From the NCBI GenBank assembly GCA_038534195.1, contig JBCAXE010000018.1, forward strand, positions 1-64,000: a stretch of 64,000 bases of DNA, written 5' to 3'. The notes under the pieces were generated by a model. The model saw only the letters and a list, made by a program, of their open reading frames with translations, did no database searches and was not told where the DNA came from. The translations under genes were made by a program, and so were the position numbers. Positions 35,130 to 44,604 of the stretch are shown here, piece after piece. The first letter of the stretch is position 1, and every line of letters starts with the position of its first letter. The stretch comes from JAJFFW01 sp038534195 (GTDB lineage: Bacteria; Pseudomonadota; Alphaproteobacteria; Caulobacterales; Parvularculaceae).

Positions 35130-35644
35130 GCGCGCGCCCTCACTTTCGGCGCGGCGAAGGCCCGCATGTCCATATGATGCGCATGACAGATCGCCACGGC
35201 CAGCGCGTCAGCGGCGTCTGCGGGCTGATCGCCGGAGGCGGGCAAGAGGACACGGACCATCGCCTGCACCTGGCGCTTGTCCGCATGCCCTTTTCCGACC
35301 ACGGATTTTTTGACCGTGTTGGCCGCATATTCCGCCACATCAAGACCGGCGCGTGCCGGCGCAAGGAGCGCGACGCCACGCGCCTGACCGAGGACGAGCG
35401 CGTCACGCGGGCTTGCGTTGACAAATGTCTCTTCCACCGCGGCTTCATGGGGCGCTTGCGCGTCGAGCACATCGCAGAGCCCTGAGAAGATCTGCGCAAG
35501 ACGCGCCGACGGGCCCGCCCCGCGCTTTGGCCGCACAACGCCCGCGGCCACAAATGAGAGCCGCGCGCCGACGCGTTCAATGACGCCCCAGCCGGTGGCG
35601 TTGGAGCCAGGATCGACGCCCAATATGCGAATCACAGAAGTCAT
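35126..35644 (-). CDS. ruvC: Holliday junction resolvase RuvC
   Basis: This endonuclease cleaves Holliday junctions. It has 172 residues. The acidic catalytic set is visible: ILGVDPGSNATGWGV near 6-20, AAVEETFVN near 65, and QPADAADALAVAICHAH near 140. ATG 35644 (MTSVIRILGVDPG) was chosen over an upstream start at 35671 because the latter adds only nonconserved residues. No LexA-type GTTC-N7-GTTC box is seen upstream, so SOS control is not supported by the sequence. Confidence 0.96.
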   Translation of the reverse strand: MTSVIRILGVDPGSNATGWGVIERVGARLSFVAAGVVRPKRGAGPSARLAQIFSGLCDVLDAQAPHEAAVEETFVNASPRDALVLGQARGVALLAPARAGLDVAEYAANTVKKSVVGKGHADKRQVQAMVRVLLPASGDQPADAADALAVAICHAHHMDMRAFAAPKVRARA

Positions 35645-35707
35645 GCACACACCATAGGCGGTTCGGCCCATGAGGGAAACAAAACGTGAATAAAGGAAAG
35701 CGCCGTT

Positions 35708-36730
35708 TCAGTCGCGCAACCGCCGTCCGCCTTGGAGCGTGACTTCCAGCGAAGCCAGCAACTCATCGGCGGCGGCTTTAGTCTCCGGGTGCAACGCCCC
35801 TTCGCGGGCGAGCGAGCGCTGCAGCCACGCTTTGGCCTCCGCCGCGTTTTTGTCACGGCCGTCGCCTTCGGCCAATGAGACGGCGTAAAGATATTGCCCT
35901 TGCGGCTCGCCGGCGCGCGCGGCTTTTTCAAACCAGTCGGCCGCGACGCTTGCCGCGTTCTCGCCGTCGTCCGTCTTGGCTCGGCCATCATGGACCATGA
36001 GCCCCATGGCCACAAACGCCGCGGGCAGACCGGCGTCGGCCGCGGCGCGCATCCACTTCACTGTTTGGTCCGGCTGCGGATCACCGAGAAAATTCGAATC
36101 ATAAAGCAGCGCCAGATTGTATTGCGCGTCCGGACTGCCCTGCTCAGCGGATTTTTGAAACCATTCCGCCGCCTTTTGATAATCGCGGTCGACGCCTTGG
36201 CCTACGAGATGCGCGACGCCCATATTATATTGCGCGCCAGCATCGCCGAGACTCGCGGCTTCCTCGAAAAACGCCACCGCCTTGTCGCGATCGGCCTCGA
36301 AGCCAAGGCCTTCGGAATACATAATCCCCAGACGCATCTTCGCCTGAACGTGACCGCCCTCAGCGGCGAGCGTGAACCAGCCGGCGGCGCGCTTGTAATC
36401 GCGCTTGACGCCGTCCCCGAGAAAGGCGAGTTCGCCGAGAGCGAACTGCGCATCGAGCGAGCCGGAAAGGGCGGCGTTGGAATAAAGATCGAGCGCGCGT
36501 TTCAGATTCTTCGGCCCGCCAAGGCCGCGCTCTTCCATGTAACCGAGCATGTGCTGGGCGTCGGCGTCGCCTTCCGCGGCCAGCGGCTCCAGAATGCCCC
36601 GCGCCAGCGCCGTATCGCCCACCTGCATGCGCTCGAACGCGGTCGCCAGCGGCGATTTTTCTTCCGCATGCGCCGCAGACATGATGCAGCAAGCCAATAA
36701 GCTGGCGGCGATGTGACGGATGGTATTCAT
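35708..36730 (-). CDS. Exported Sel1-repeat protein
   Basis: This is a 340-residue protein. A signal peptide occupies about residues 1-22 (ending SAAHA). The rest is a chain of Sel1-like repeats of about 36 residues, with pattern G...D...A..WF..AAEGGHVQAKMRLGIMYSEGLG recurring six or seven times between about 50 and 320. Such solenoids bind partner proteins; targets are not evident. ATG 36730 is used; an ATG at 36739 is also possible. It lies upstream of ruvC on the same strand with a 63-base gap. Confidence 0.85.
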   Translation of the reverse strand: MNTIRHIAASLLACCIMSAAHAEEKSPLATAFERMQVGDTALARGILEPLAAEGDADAQHMLGYMEERGLGGPKNLKRALDLYSNAALSGSLDAQFALGELAFLGDGVKRDYKRAAGWFTLAAEGGHVQAKMRLGIMYSEGLGFEADRDKAVAFFEEAASLGDAGAQYNMGVAHLVGQGVDRDYQKAAEWFQKSAEQGSPDAQYNLALLYDSNFLGDPQPDQTVKWMRAAADAGLPAAFVAMGLMVHDGRAKTDDGENAASVAADWFEKAARAGEPQGQYLYAVSLAEGDGRDKNAAEAKAWLQRSLAREGALHPETKAAADELLASLEVTLQGGRRLRD

Positions 36731-36811
36731 GGACGACATTATTGGCAGCCGAAATTTAACGCTCAATTATCATGAGATGTGCCCGGAGTCGGGCGAAAAG
36801 GGCAATCGGCG

Positions 36812-37471
36812 TCATGAATTAGCGGTCATGATCGCCTTGTTGAACGCGGCGACGGCCGCCGCGGGCCCTTCCGGATGCGCCCAGACGCCGCCAGAGACCG
36901 CCAGAAAATCAGCGCCGGCGCGCACGAGCGGGCCGCAATTTTCCACAGTCACCCCGCCGATGGCGACGCACGGCACCACCGTCATCGCCGACCAGCGCGT
37001 CAAAATGTCGGGATCGGCGGCGGTCGGCGCCGCTTTCGTCGCCGTGGGAAAAAACGCCCCGAACGCCACATAGTCGGCCCCCGCCTCCCCGGCGGCGAAG
37101 GCGAGATCGATCGAGTCATGACAGGTGACGCCAACGGTCGCGTCAGGCCCCAAAATTTCACGCGCCTCATAATAAGGCGTGTCCTGCTGCCCAATATGGA
37201 CGCCGTCCGCGCCGGCGGATTTCGCAAGCGAGGGGTTATCGTTGATGAGGAACGCCACATCGTGGGACCGCGCGATCGGCAACAGCCTCGACGCGACGCG
37301 CATGATTGTTTCGTCGTCCGCCGAGGTTCCCCCTGCGTCTTTCAACCGAAGCTGAAAACAGGCGGCGTCGCCCGCCGACAGCGCAACCTCCAATGCGCCA
37401 GCGAAGGCCTGCGCATCATCAATGACGGGCGGGGAAATCAGATAGAGACGGCAGGGGTCGGTTTCGCTCAT
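36812..37471 (-). CDS. thiE: Thiamine-phosphate synthase
   Basis: This enzyme joins HMP-PP and thiazole phosphate to form thiamine phosphate. It has 219 residues. The TIM-barrel signatures are FQLRLKDAG near 39, AFLINDNPSLAKSAGADGVHIGQQD near 73-98, GVTCHDS near 113, GADYVAFGAFFPTATK near 131 and AIGGVTVENC near 170. TenI-type thiE-like paralogues are possible but the pyrophosphate-binding pattern is intact. No TPP riboswitch core was seen in its short leader. It lies between the Sel1 gene and coq4, all on one strand. Confidence 0.9.
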   Translation of the reverse strand: MSETDPCRLYLISPPVIDDAQAFAGALEVALSAGDAACFQLRLKDAGGTSADDETIMRVASRLLPIARSHDVAFLINDNPSLAKSAGADGVHIGQQDTPYYEAREILGPDATVGVTCHDSIDLAFAAGEAGADYVAFGAFFPTATKAAPTAADPDILTRWSAMTVVPCVAIGGVTVENCGPLVRAGADFLAVSGGVWAHPEGPAAAVAAFNKAIMTANS

Positions 37472-37536
37472 CCGCTGTTCTTAAACCGATATGTCGCAAA
37501 GAGAACCCTTTGGGCGACGGTGTCCTTGTGGTCCGT

Positions 37537-38400
37537 CTAAGGAGCGGCGGGCGCGGCGCGCCCTGTTTCGCGCTCGCGTTCGGACTGGGTTTGCTTGACG
37601 CGCGGCTTCAGAAGCCCTTCTTTCACCTCCACCGGCACGCTGTTGTAGATTGTCGGCGCGCTGAAATTGAGTTTTCGGCGCACTTCATCGAGCGGCAGGG
37701 CCAATAGCGCTTCCACATCCTGGCCCATCAGCCATTCAGCGTTGCGGCCGATATCATAGCCCTGGCGGATCGCTTTCCAGACCGGTAAGCCCGGCCTTTC
37801 AAGTTTAATGGCGAGCGCGCCGATCCAGGTGATAAGCCGGAAGGAATCGTTGCCGCTTTGCGCGCGCGTGAAACCGAGATTGCAAAGCTCGCCGAGCGCA
37901 TCGCGCCCGTAACCGGTCAACACATGCCAGAGATCGTGATGAACCTCCGCATGCAGAAACATGCGGCGCATCTCTTCAAACTGCGTCGGGGAGCGATAAT
38001 CAAGGCCCGCTTCCTCCGCCGCATTGATGATGCCATCCGGCGTCAGATCCTCGCCTTCCATGAAATCCAGATAGACCCGGCCAAGGCTGCCTTCCGGAAG
38101 GACGCGCAAGCGTTCGCGGTCGCCGAGAATTTCTTCTAGCTTGATCGGTTCAGCGACGACGCGTCGGCCATAATCGGTGCGCACAAAGCGGGTGAACATG
38201 CGCCGGGCGCTGCGGCCGGAAAGCGCGGCGGTAATCTCGAAAACCTGGCGGGTGTCTTCCTTGTTGGCCACCAGCTTGAAGACAGCGGCGAGCGCATGGA
38301 GCGGTTTGATCGGCGGGATTGGGAGAACCGGGAACCCATCGACCGTCTCCAACTCATCGGGCGGAATATGGTCGGCGAATGAAGCGAGGCGTCTGGCCAT
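37537..38400 (-). CDS. COQ4-family ubiquinone biosynthesis protein
   Basis: This is a 287-residue COQ4 relative. The zinc/metal signature HDLWHVLTGYGRDALGE near 153-169 fits HDxxHx11E exactly. COQ4 proteins in eukaryotes scaffold the coenzyme Q complex; recent work on the human protein ties it to C1 decarboxylation and hydroxylation of the ring. A bacterial role in ubiquinone synthesis is family-based. The C-terminal tail (about 265-287) is charged and low complexity. It has its own upstream gap of about 150 bases. Confidence 0.85.
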   Translation of the reverse strand: MARRLASFADHIPPDELETVDGFPVLPIPPIKPLHALAAVFKLVANKEDTRQVFEITAALSGRSARRMFTRFVRTDYGRRVVAEPIKLEEILGDRERLRVLPEGSLGRVYLDFMEGEDLTPDGIINAAEEAGLDYRSPTQFEEMRRMFLHAEVHHDLWHVLTGYGRDALGELCNLGFTRAQSGNDSFRLITWIGALAIKLERPGLPVWKAIRQGYDIGRNAEWLMGQDVEALLALPLDEVRRKLNFSAPTIYNSVPVEVKEGLLKPRVKQTQSERERETGRAAPAAP

Positions 38401-38552
38401 GGGGCATGCTCCTGTCGGAATCCGGCGCTGTGATTTTGCAAGCTGTGATGTTGTTACACTACACAGTTTACTTCTTGCTTAATCTCATACCGGGAAGGCT
38501 CTGCGTCAAGAGGCGCCCACATGAATTCCAGAAAATTCCAGGACCGCAGCAA

Positions 38553-39446
38553 CTAGCCTGCGCGGGACGCTTCAAAAATGCTGTCGATGGTCTCGGCCAA
38601 CATGGCGTCGAATTCCGCATCGCTTTGGCTCGCGGAAAGCCCTTCGGTCAGGGCGCGCGAGAAACTGGCGATCATGCCCGTATTTTGCGCAAGTTTCGCG
38701 TTTGCTTCTCCGCGGGCGTACCCGCCGGAAAGGGCGACGACGCGCATGACGCGCGGATCATCAACGAGCGACTTATACTGGTTCGGATTTGTCGGCAGGG
38801 ACAGCTTCAACATGATCTGCTCGCCCTCGGGCAAACTGTCCAACTGCTTTGCGATCTCCGCGAGCACAAGATCTTCCGCCTGCGCCTTATCGGCGATTGA
38901 AATCGTCACTTCCGGTTCAAGGATCGGCGTCAGCCCGTGTTCGAGGATTTGCTTACCGACCTCAAACTGCTGGGCGACGTTGGCGGCGATGCCTTCCGGA
39001 TCGGCGGCGTCGATCACGGAACGCATCTTGGTGCCGAAAACGCCCTTTGATTTTGCCCGCTCAAGAAGCGCGTCGAGTTCCGGCATCGGCTTCATGAGCT
39101 TGACGCCCTTCGCCGCCTGTTCAAGGCCCTTATCGACTTTCAGAAACGGAACGACGCGTCGCTTCTCCCAAAGAAACTGCGCTGTCGGCACGCCATCAAT
39201 GTCGCCGTCCATCGTCCGCTCAAAGAGGATCGCCCCCATCACTTTGTCGCCGGTGAACGCAGGCGACTTGACGATGCGCGCGCGCATCTGGTGGATGAGA
39301 TCAAACATTTCCTCATCATTGGACCAGGCGCTTTCTTCGACGCCGTAGAGGCGCAACGCCTTCGGCGTCGATCCGCCCGACTGATCGAGCGCGGCGATAA
39401 AGCCATCTTTTTTGGCGGCCTGTTCGGCCATCTCTGCGTGCGTCAT
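38553..39446 (-). CDS. Class I fructose-bisphosphate aldolase
   Basis: This cytosolic aldolase splits fructose-1,6-bisphosphate in glycolysis or makes it in gluconeogenesis. It has 297 residues and is of the bacterial class I type, opening AALDQSGGSTPKALRLYG. FLKVDKGLE, GVFGTKMRSVI, ILEPEVTI and LKLSLP near 100-220 are barrel strands holding the Schiff-base machinery, and SGGYARGEAN near 245 binds phosphate. ATG 39446 follows GGGAGG; an upstream frame to 39755 has no support. It lies just downstream of pgk. Confidence 0.93.
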   Translation of the reverse strand: MTHAEMAEQAAKKDGFIAALDQSGGSTPKALRLYGVEESAWSNDEEMFDLIHQMRARIVKSPAFTGDKVMGAILFERTMDGDIDGVPTAQFLWEKRRVVPFLKVDKGLEQAAKGVKLMKPMPELDALLERAKSKGVFGTKMRSVIDAADPEGIAANVAQQFEVGKQILEHGLTPILEPEVTISIADKAQAEDLVLAEIAKQLDSLPEGEQIMLKLSLPTNPNQYKSLVDDPRVMRVVALSGGYARGEANAKLAQNTGMIASFSRALTEGLSASQSDAEFDAMLAETIDSIFEASRAG

Positions 39447-39483
39447 GTTTACCTCCCGAGTAAAAGCGCAACGATAATGAAAA

Positions 39484-40677
39484 TCAGGCTTTGAGCGCCT
39501 CAACGCCAGGCAGTGATTTTCCTTCCAGCCATTCAAGAAACGCGCCGCCGGCTGTCGACACATAGGTGAAATCATCGGCGACGCCCGCATGATTGAGCGC
39601 CGCAACCGTATCACCGCCGCCAGCGACGGCCACAAGGGCGCCGCTCTTGACCCGCCGCGCGGCGAAGCGCGCCGCTTCCACAGTCGCCGTGTCGAACGGC
39701 TTGGTCTCAAAAGCGCCAAGCGGGCCGTTCCAGACGAGCGTCTTCGCGCTCTCAATTTTTGACGCGATAAAGTCGACGCTTTCCGGCCCGAGATCGAGGA
39801 TCATCTGGTCGCCGGGCACGGCGTCCGCAGCAACGACACTGCTCTTTGCGCCTTCTTTAAATTCGCGGGCGATCACCACATCGCGCGGCAGAATGATTTC
39901 GCAGCTCGCCGCTTCCGCTTGCGCCATGATTTCGCGCGCCGTGTCAGCAAGCGTCGGTTCGCAAAGGGAAGCGCCCACGGACACGCCCTTGGCGAACAAA
40001 AAAGTGTTCGCCATGCCGCCGCCGACAACAAGCATATCCGCCTTGCCCACAAGGTTGAGCAGAAGCTCGATCTTTGTAGAAACTTTCGCGCCGCCGACCA
40101 CCGCCATCATCGGGCGGACGGGATTGGCGAGCGCGGCGGCCAAATAATCAAGCTCGCGCTCCATGGCGAGACCCGCCGCCGCGGGCAGAAGACGCGCGAC
40201 GCCTTCCGTCGACGCATGGGCGCGGTGGGCCGCGGAAAAGGCGTCATTGACGTAGTAATCGCCGTTTGCCGCAAGCGCTTTGGCGAACGTTGGCTCATTT
40301 GCCTCTTCACCGGCGTGGAAGCGCGTATTTTCAAGGAGCGCCACATCGCCGTCCGCCATCGCCGCGACCGTGCGCTCAACCGGCGCGCCGATGCAGTCTT
40401 CGGCGAACGCCGCCGCGCGTCCGAGCTTTTGGGAGAGAACGTCCGCCACCGGTTTCAATGACATCTCAGGGTTGGGCGCGCCCTTGGGGCGTGCGAAATG
40501 AGACAGGAGGACAACTTTGGCGCCTGCCTCGCAGAGCGCTTTTATGGTCGGAAGGGCCCGGTCGATACGCGTTGCATCGGTGACCTTACCGTCCGCCATG
40601 GGCACATTGAAATCGACGCGCACAAGCACGCGCTTACCTGATACGGAAAAATCACTCAGTGTACGGTAGGCGCCCAT
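39484..40677 (-). CDS. pgk: Phosphoglycerate kinase
   Basis: This enzyme makes ATP from 1,3-bisphosphoglycerate. It has 397 residues. RVDFNVPMADGKVTD near 18-35 binds substrate; LENTRFHAGEEANEP near 115, NDAFSAAHRAHAST near 145 and the C-terminal GGGDTVAAL near 350 are conserved. ATG 40677 was chosen over a TTG three bases earlier. It lies three bases after a lipoprotein stop, so it is translationally coupled to that gene. The tkt-gap-lipoprotein-pgk-aldolase order forms a carbon-metabolism cluster. Confidence 0.98.
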   Translation of the reverse strand: MGAYRTLSDFSVSGKRVLVRVDFNVPMADGKVTDATRIDRALPTIKALCEAGAKVVLLSHFARPKGAPNPEMSLKPVADVLSQKLGRAAAFAEDCIGAPVERTVAAMADGDVALLENTRFHAGEEANEPTFAKALAANGDYYVNDAFSAAHRAHASTEGVARLLPAAAGLAMERELDYLAAALANPVRPMMAVVGGAKVSTKIELLLNLVGKADMLVVGGGMANTFLFAKGVSVGASLCEPTLADTAREIMAQAEAASCEIILPRDVVIAREFKEGAKSSVVAADAVPGDQMILDLGPESVDFIASKIESAKTLVWNGPLGAFETKPFDTATVEAARFAARRVKSGALVAVAGGGDTVAALNHAGVADDFTYVSTAGGAFLEWLEGKSLPGVEALKA

Positions 40678-40680
40678 CAA

Positions 40681-41118
40681 TCAGGACGCCTTACAACGCA
40701 CAAACACTGTTTCCGGGGCATCGGCGCGGGTCAGGCGAAGCATCTCGCCGTCCACATCAAGATCGACGACGTCGGTATATTCAACGCCCTCACTTTCGCA
40801 GATAAACTCCATGCGCCAGCCGCCTTCGGTCCCTTCCTCAGCGTAGCCGATACGGCAGAGATTTTCGTACCCGATAAACTCGCCTTCGGTGAACGCAATC
40901 GGCGAGGGATCCGCTGAGCCTGGCGCAATATCGCACCAATCGCCTTGGGCGGCCCACACGCCCACATAGACGGGCGCGTCTGGCTCGGAGAGCGGCTCGG
41001 TTTCGATCGCTGGAAGGGTCGGTTCGTCCGATTGCGCCTCAATCGCCGGCTCGTCGGACTGCGAACAGGCTATGAGCGCGGCGAGCGCTGCTGCGACCAG
41101 AAAATTCTTCTTCCTCAT
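40681..41118 (-). CDS. Lipoprotein between gap and pgk
   Basis: This is a 145-residue predicted lipoprotein. Its lipobox ALIAC puts the lipidated Cys near residue 18. An Asp/Glu/Pro-rich tether with two SQSDEP/QSDEP copies (about 19-50) precedes a compact domain: YVGVWAAQGDWCDIAPG, NLCRIGYAEEG, WRMEFICESEGVEY and VFVRCKAS, with four cysteines. The pattern resembles secreted proteins that measure or bind small molecules, but I recognise no family. ATG 41118 gives a clean signal; the open frame upstream to 41211 overlaps gap. It is wedged between gap and pgk. Confidence 0.75.
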   Translation of the reverse strand: MRKKNFLVAAALAALIACSQSDEPAIEAQSDEPTLPAIETEPLSEPDAPVYVGVWAAQGDWCDIAPGSADPSPIAFTEGEFIGYENLCRIGYAEEGTEGGWRMEFICESEGVEYTDVVDLDVDGEMLRLTRADAPETVFVRCKAS

Positions 41119-41153
41119 TATATCTGCGCCTCCGTCGCTCTTCAGAACAAGCC

Positions 41154-42161
41154 TTAGAGCAATTCTCCCATGACGTAGGCCGTGTCCGTCATGCGTGTCG
41201 AGAAGCCCCATTCATTGTCATACCATGAAAGGACCCGCACGAGCTTGCCTTCGAGAATTTGCGTCTGCGGCAAGGCGAAAGTCGAAGAATGCGGGTCGTG
41301 ATTGAAATCGGCGGAAACAAGGGGTTTGTCCGTCACCGCGAGAACGCCCTTCATGGGCCCGTTGGCGGCTTCGATCATGGCGTTGTTGACTTCGTCGATC
41401 GTGGTGTCCTTGCCGGGCGTGAAGACGAGATCGACAACCGACACGTTCGGCGTCGGCACGCGGATGGACGAGCCGTCAAGTTTCCCGGCGAGTTCCGGCA
41501 AGACGAGGCCCACGGCCTTCGCAGCGCCCGTGGACGTCGGGATCATCGACGACGCCGCCGCCCGTGCGCGGTAGAGGTCCTTGTGCATGGTGTCGAGTGT
41601 CGGCTGATCGCCCGTATACGAATGGATCGTCGTCATGTAACCGCGCTCAATGCCGACCGTGTCGTGCAGCACTTTCGCAATCGGTGCGAGGCAGTTTGTG
41701 GTGCATGACGCGTTGGAGACAATGGTGTCGTCGCTGGTGAGGACGACATGATTGACGCCATAAACGATGGTTTTGACATCGCCGCCCGCCGGGGCTGAAA
41801 CCAAAACGCGTTTTGCGCCGCCGCTCAGATGCGCCGAGGCTTTGTCTTTGCTGGCGAAGATGCCCGTGCATTCGAAGACAATATCGACGCCGAGATCGCC
41901 CCAGGGGAGTTTCGCCGGATCGCGTTCGGCGAAGACCTTCATCGCCCCGGCGCCCGCGTCGATCGTGTCAGCGGTGGTTTTCACTTCCTTCGGATAACGG
42001 CCATGGATCGAGTCATATTGGAGAAGGTGCGCGTTCGTCTCCACAGGACCGAGATCGTTGATCGCCACCACTTCGATGCCTTTGCGGTCATGCTCAAGCA
42101 TTGAGCGCAGCGCCAGACGGCCAATGCGGCCGAAGCCGTTAATCCCGATGCGTAAGGTCAT
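41154..42161 (-). CDS. gap: Glyceraldehyde-3-phosphate dehydrogenase, type I
   Basis: This enzyme oxidises GAP to 1,3-bisphosphoglycerate with NAD(P). It has 335 residues. NAD fold INGFGRIGRLALRSM at 6-20, the active-site Cys in SNASCTTNCLAP near 150, and the C-terminal WYDNEWGFSTRM are standard. It follows tkt by nine bases. Cofactor preference is not decided by eye. The lipoprotein gene follows 35 bases after its stop. Confidence 0.98.
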   Translation of the reverse strand: MTLRIGINGFGRIGRLALRSMLEHDRKGIEVVAINDLGPVETNAHLLQYDSIHGRYPKEVKTTADTIDAGAGAMKVFAERDPAKLPWGDLGVDIVFECTGIFASKDKASAHLSGGAKRVLVSAPAGGDVKTIVYGVNHVVLTSDDTIVSNASCTTNCLAPIAKVLHDTVGIERGYMTTIHSYTGDQPTLDTMHKDLYRARAAASSMIPTSTGAAKAVGLVLPELAGKLDGSSIRVPTPNVSVVDLVFTPGKDTTIDEVNNAMIEAANGPMKGVLAVTDKPLVSADFNHDPHSSTFALPQTQILEGKLVRVLSWYDNEWGFSTRMTDTAYVMGELL

Positions 42162-42170
42162 TCGTCTCTC

Positions 42171-44162
42171 CTAACTGATTAGCGACTTCGCCGCCTTGAC
42201 GACGGCGTCGCTGGTGATTCCAAAATGTTCATAAAGATCGCCGCCCGGCGCGGAGGCGCCGAAGCTTTCCATACCGATGAATTTGTCTTTTCGGCGCAGG
42301 AACAGGTCCCAGCCCTGGCGCACCGCCGCCTCGACGCCGATCCGCGGCGCGTCGCCAAGCACCTCTTTCTGATACGCCTTCGACTGCCGCGCAAAAAGCT
42401 CAAAGCATGGCGCCGAGACAACGCGCGCACGCACGCCGTCGCACGCAAGCGCCGCTTGCGCCTTGATCGCTAATGAAACTTCCGAGCCTGTGGCGATGAT
42501 CACCAATTGAGGCTCTGGGGCGTCGGCGATGACGTAGGCGCCCTTGGCGCAAAGATTGTCTTTCTCATGCGTGAGACGCGCCGGCTCCAGCCCCTGACGC
42601 GTCAGGGAGAGAATGCTCGGCATTGCTTTTTGCTTAAGCGCCAGCTCCCAGCATTCGGCCGTTTCGATTGTGTCGCACGGACGGAAGACCTGCATGTTCG
42701 GCATGGCGCGCAATGAAGCCAGATGCTCCACAGGCTGGTGCGTCGGCCCGTCCTCGCCAAGTCCAATGGAATCGTGGGTCATGGCGAAGGCGACGCGCAC
42801 GCCCATGAGCGCCGCGAGCCTCAACGACGGGCGGCAATAATCGGTGAACACTAAAAACGTGCCGCCATAGGGCACGACGCCGCCATGCAGCGCCATCCCG
42901 TTTATGGCCGCAGCCATGCCATGCTCGCGAATGCCGTAATAGATGTATCGTCCGGCGTAGTCTTTCGCCGTTAACGGCGCCAGGCCTTTGGTCTTGGTGT
43001 TGTTCGATCCGGTGAGGTCGGCCGATCCGCCGATGGTTTCGGCGATGGCGGCGTTCACGACCTCAAGCGCCATTTCAGAAGCTTTTCTTGTGGCGACCTT
43101 CGGCGGCTCCTTCGCTAGCGTCTTTTTAAAGTCGCGGATCGCCTTTTCGAGCGGCGCGGCGTAATCGCCCGCCATGGCGACGCCGAACGCTTCCTTGTGG
43201 GCGGACGCCGCCTTGCGCTTGTTCCAATCCTCGCGCGCTTCTTCACCGCGGCGGCCCGCGGCGCGCCAATGGCTGACAATCTCTTCGGGGACCTCGAAAG
43301 GCTCATGCGGCCAGTCGAGCGCCTTGCGCGCGCCGGCAATCTCGTCAGCGCCCAAAGGCGCACCGTGGGCGGACGATTTCCCGGCTTTGGTCGGCGCGCC
43401 TTTGCCGATCGTGGTTTTGCAGGCGATGAGCGTCGGCCGGTCGGACCGTTTCGCGGCGCTGATCGCGGCGTCCACGGCGTCAAAATCATGCCCGTCGACG
43501 CGCACCGCTTCCCACCCAGAGGCTTCAAAGCGCTTGATCTGATCGGTAGAGTCCGACAGCGAGACCGGACCATCGATTGAGATATCGTTGTCGTCCCAGA
43601 GAACAATCAGCTTACGCAGCTTCAAGTGACCAGCCAGCGAAATTGATTCCTGGCTGACGCCTTCCATGAGGCAGCCGTCGCCGGCGATGACATAGGTGTA
43701 ATGATCAACAAGGTCGTCGCCAAAACGGGCGTGGAGATGCGCCTCGGCGATGGCCATGCCCACCGCATTGCCAAGCCCTTGGCCGAGCGGGCCGGTCGTC
43801 GTTTCAACGACTGGCGCATGGCCCCATTCCGGGTGACCGGCGGTTTTAGCGCCAAGCTGGCGGAAATTCTTCAATTCCGACAACGGCATTCCTTCATAGC
43901 CGAGGAGATAGGCCAGCGCATAAATAAGCATCGAGCCATGGCCCGCCGACAGAACGAAGCGGTCGCGGTCCGCCCACAGGGGCGCGGCGGCGTCGAATTT
44001 CAGATGCTTTGCGAACAGGACCGTCGCAGCGTCCGCCATCCCCATGGGCATGCCGGGATGGCCCGACTTTGCTTTCTCAACCGCGTCCATCGACAAGGCG
44101 CGAATTGCGTTGGCCATCTGGCTCAGATCGAATGACTGAAGATCGGCGCTCGTATTGGCCAT
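42171..44162 (-). CDS. tkt: Transketolase
   Basis: This thiamine-diphosphate enzyme moves two-carbon units in the pentose phosphate and Calvin-type sugar exchanges. It has 663 residues. KSGHPGMPMGMAD near 35, the ThDP motif GDGCLMEGVSQES near 160, GEDGPTHQPVEHLASLRA near 465 and a C-terminal domain (about 535-663) are present. It is the first gene of the leftward tkt-gap cluster, divergent from the DUF4164-zapA pair over 181 bases that should hold both promoters. Confidence 0.98.
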   Translation of the reverse strand: MANTSADLQSFDLSQMANAIRALSMDAVEKAKSGHPGMPMGMADAATVLFAKHLKFDAAAPLWADRDRFVLSAGHGSMLIYALAYLLGYEGMPLSELKNFRQLGAKTAGHPEWGHAPVVETTTGPLGQGLGNAVGMAIAEAHLHARFGDDLVDHYTYVIAGDGCLMEGVSQESISLAGHLKLRKLIVLWDDNDISIDGPVSLSDSTDQIKRFEASGWEAVRVDGHDFDAVDAAISAAKRSDRPTLIACKTTIGKGAPTKAGKSSAHGAPLGADEIAGARKALDWPHEPFEVPEEIVSHWRAAGRRGEEAREDWNKRKAASAHKEAFGVAMAGDYAAPLEKAIRDFKKTLAKEPPKVATRKASEMALEVVNAAIAETIGGSADLTGSNNTKTKGLAPLTAKDYAGRYIYYGIREHGMAAAINGMALHGGVVPYGGTFLVFTDYCRPSLRLAALMGVRVAFAMTHDSIGLGEDGPTHQPVEHLASLRAMPNMQVFRPCDTIETAECWELALKQKAMPSILSLTRQGLEPARLTHEKDNLCAKGAYVIADAPEPQLVIIATGSEVSLAIKAQAALACDGVRARVVSAPCFELFARQSKAYQKEVLGDAPRIGVEAAVRQGWDLFLRRKDKFIGMESFGASAPGGDLYEHFGITSDAVVKAAKSLIS

Positions 44163-44343
44163 AACGTAAGAAACTCTGCTCGGAAGGGGGTGCGCACCCG
44201 GTTGTTTGGGGCTGTCATGCCCCTTGCTGAAATATGGGTCAAGGCGCCAAGGACAGCCCTGCGCCCGGCGCGCCGCAACTGGACACGCGCGCCCAACCCG
44301 GCCAAATTGATCGTCTGGCTATTATCTAAGGGATCGGCCGAGA

Positions 44344-44604
44344 ATGTCCGCACTGGAGACCTCCGTTCAAACGCTGGCGAGCGCGCTTGATGCGCTTGAA
44401 AATCGCCTCTCGGAAAAGCTCGCTGACGCGAGCGCCGACGCTGACGCTGTGGAGGCGACGCAACGCCAGGCGCGCGCGGCGCGGGCGCATCTGCATGAGG
44501 CGAGCACTGGGCTCGCGGCGTCGCTCGCCGAGCTACGGGCGCTGATTGAGGCGCCGGAGACCGATCCCGTGAGCAAGGAAAGCGACGCCAATGGCGCAAG
44601 TTGA
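44344..44604 (+). CDS. DUF4164 coiled-coil protein
   Basis: This is an 86-residue protein dominated by a helix with heptad spacing (about 5-70: LETSVQTLASALDALENRLSEKL and following). DUF4164 proteins sit beside zapA in many alphaproteobacteria. It may act at the division site, but this is by association. Its last 14 bases overlap the zapA start, which supports translational coupling. ATG 44344. Confidence 0.8.
   Translation: MSALETSVQTLASALDALENRLSEKLADASADADAVEATQRQARAARAHLHEASTGLAASLAELRALIEAPETDPVSKESDANGAS

Noticed and set aside
35645..35707. LexA box upstream of ruvC
   Set aside because: No GTTC-N7-GTTC arrangement is present in the leader; GTTC/GAAC fragments are not spaced correctly.
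38401..38552. Operator-like TGTG...CACA repeat before coq4
   Set aside because: The two halves match poorly and no regulator lies nearby.
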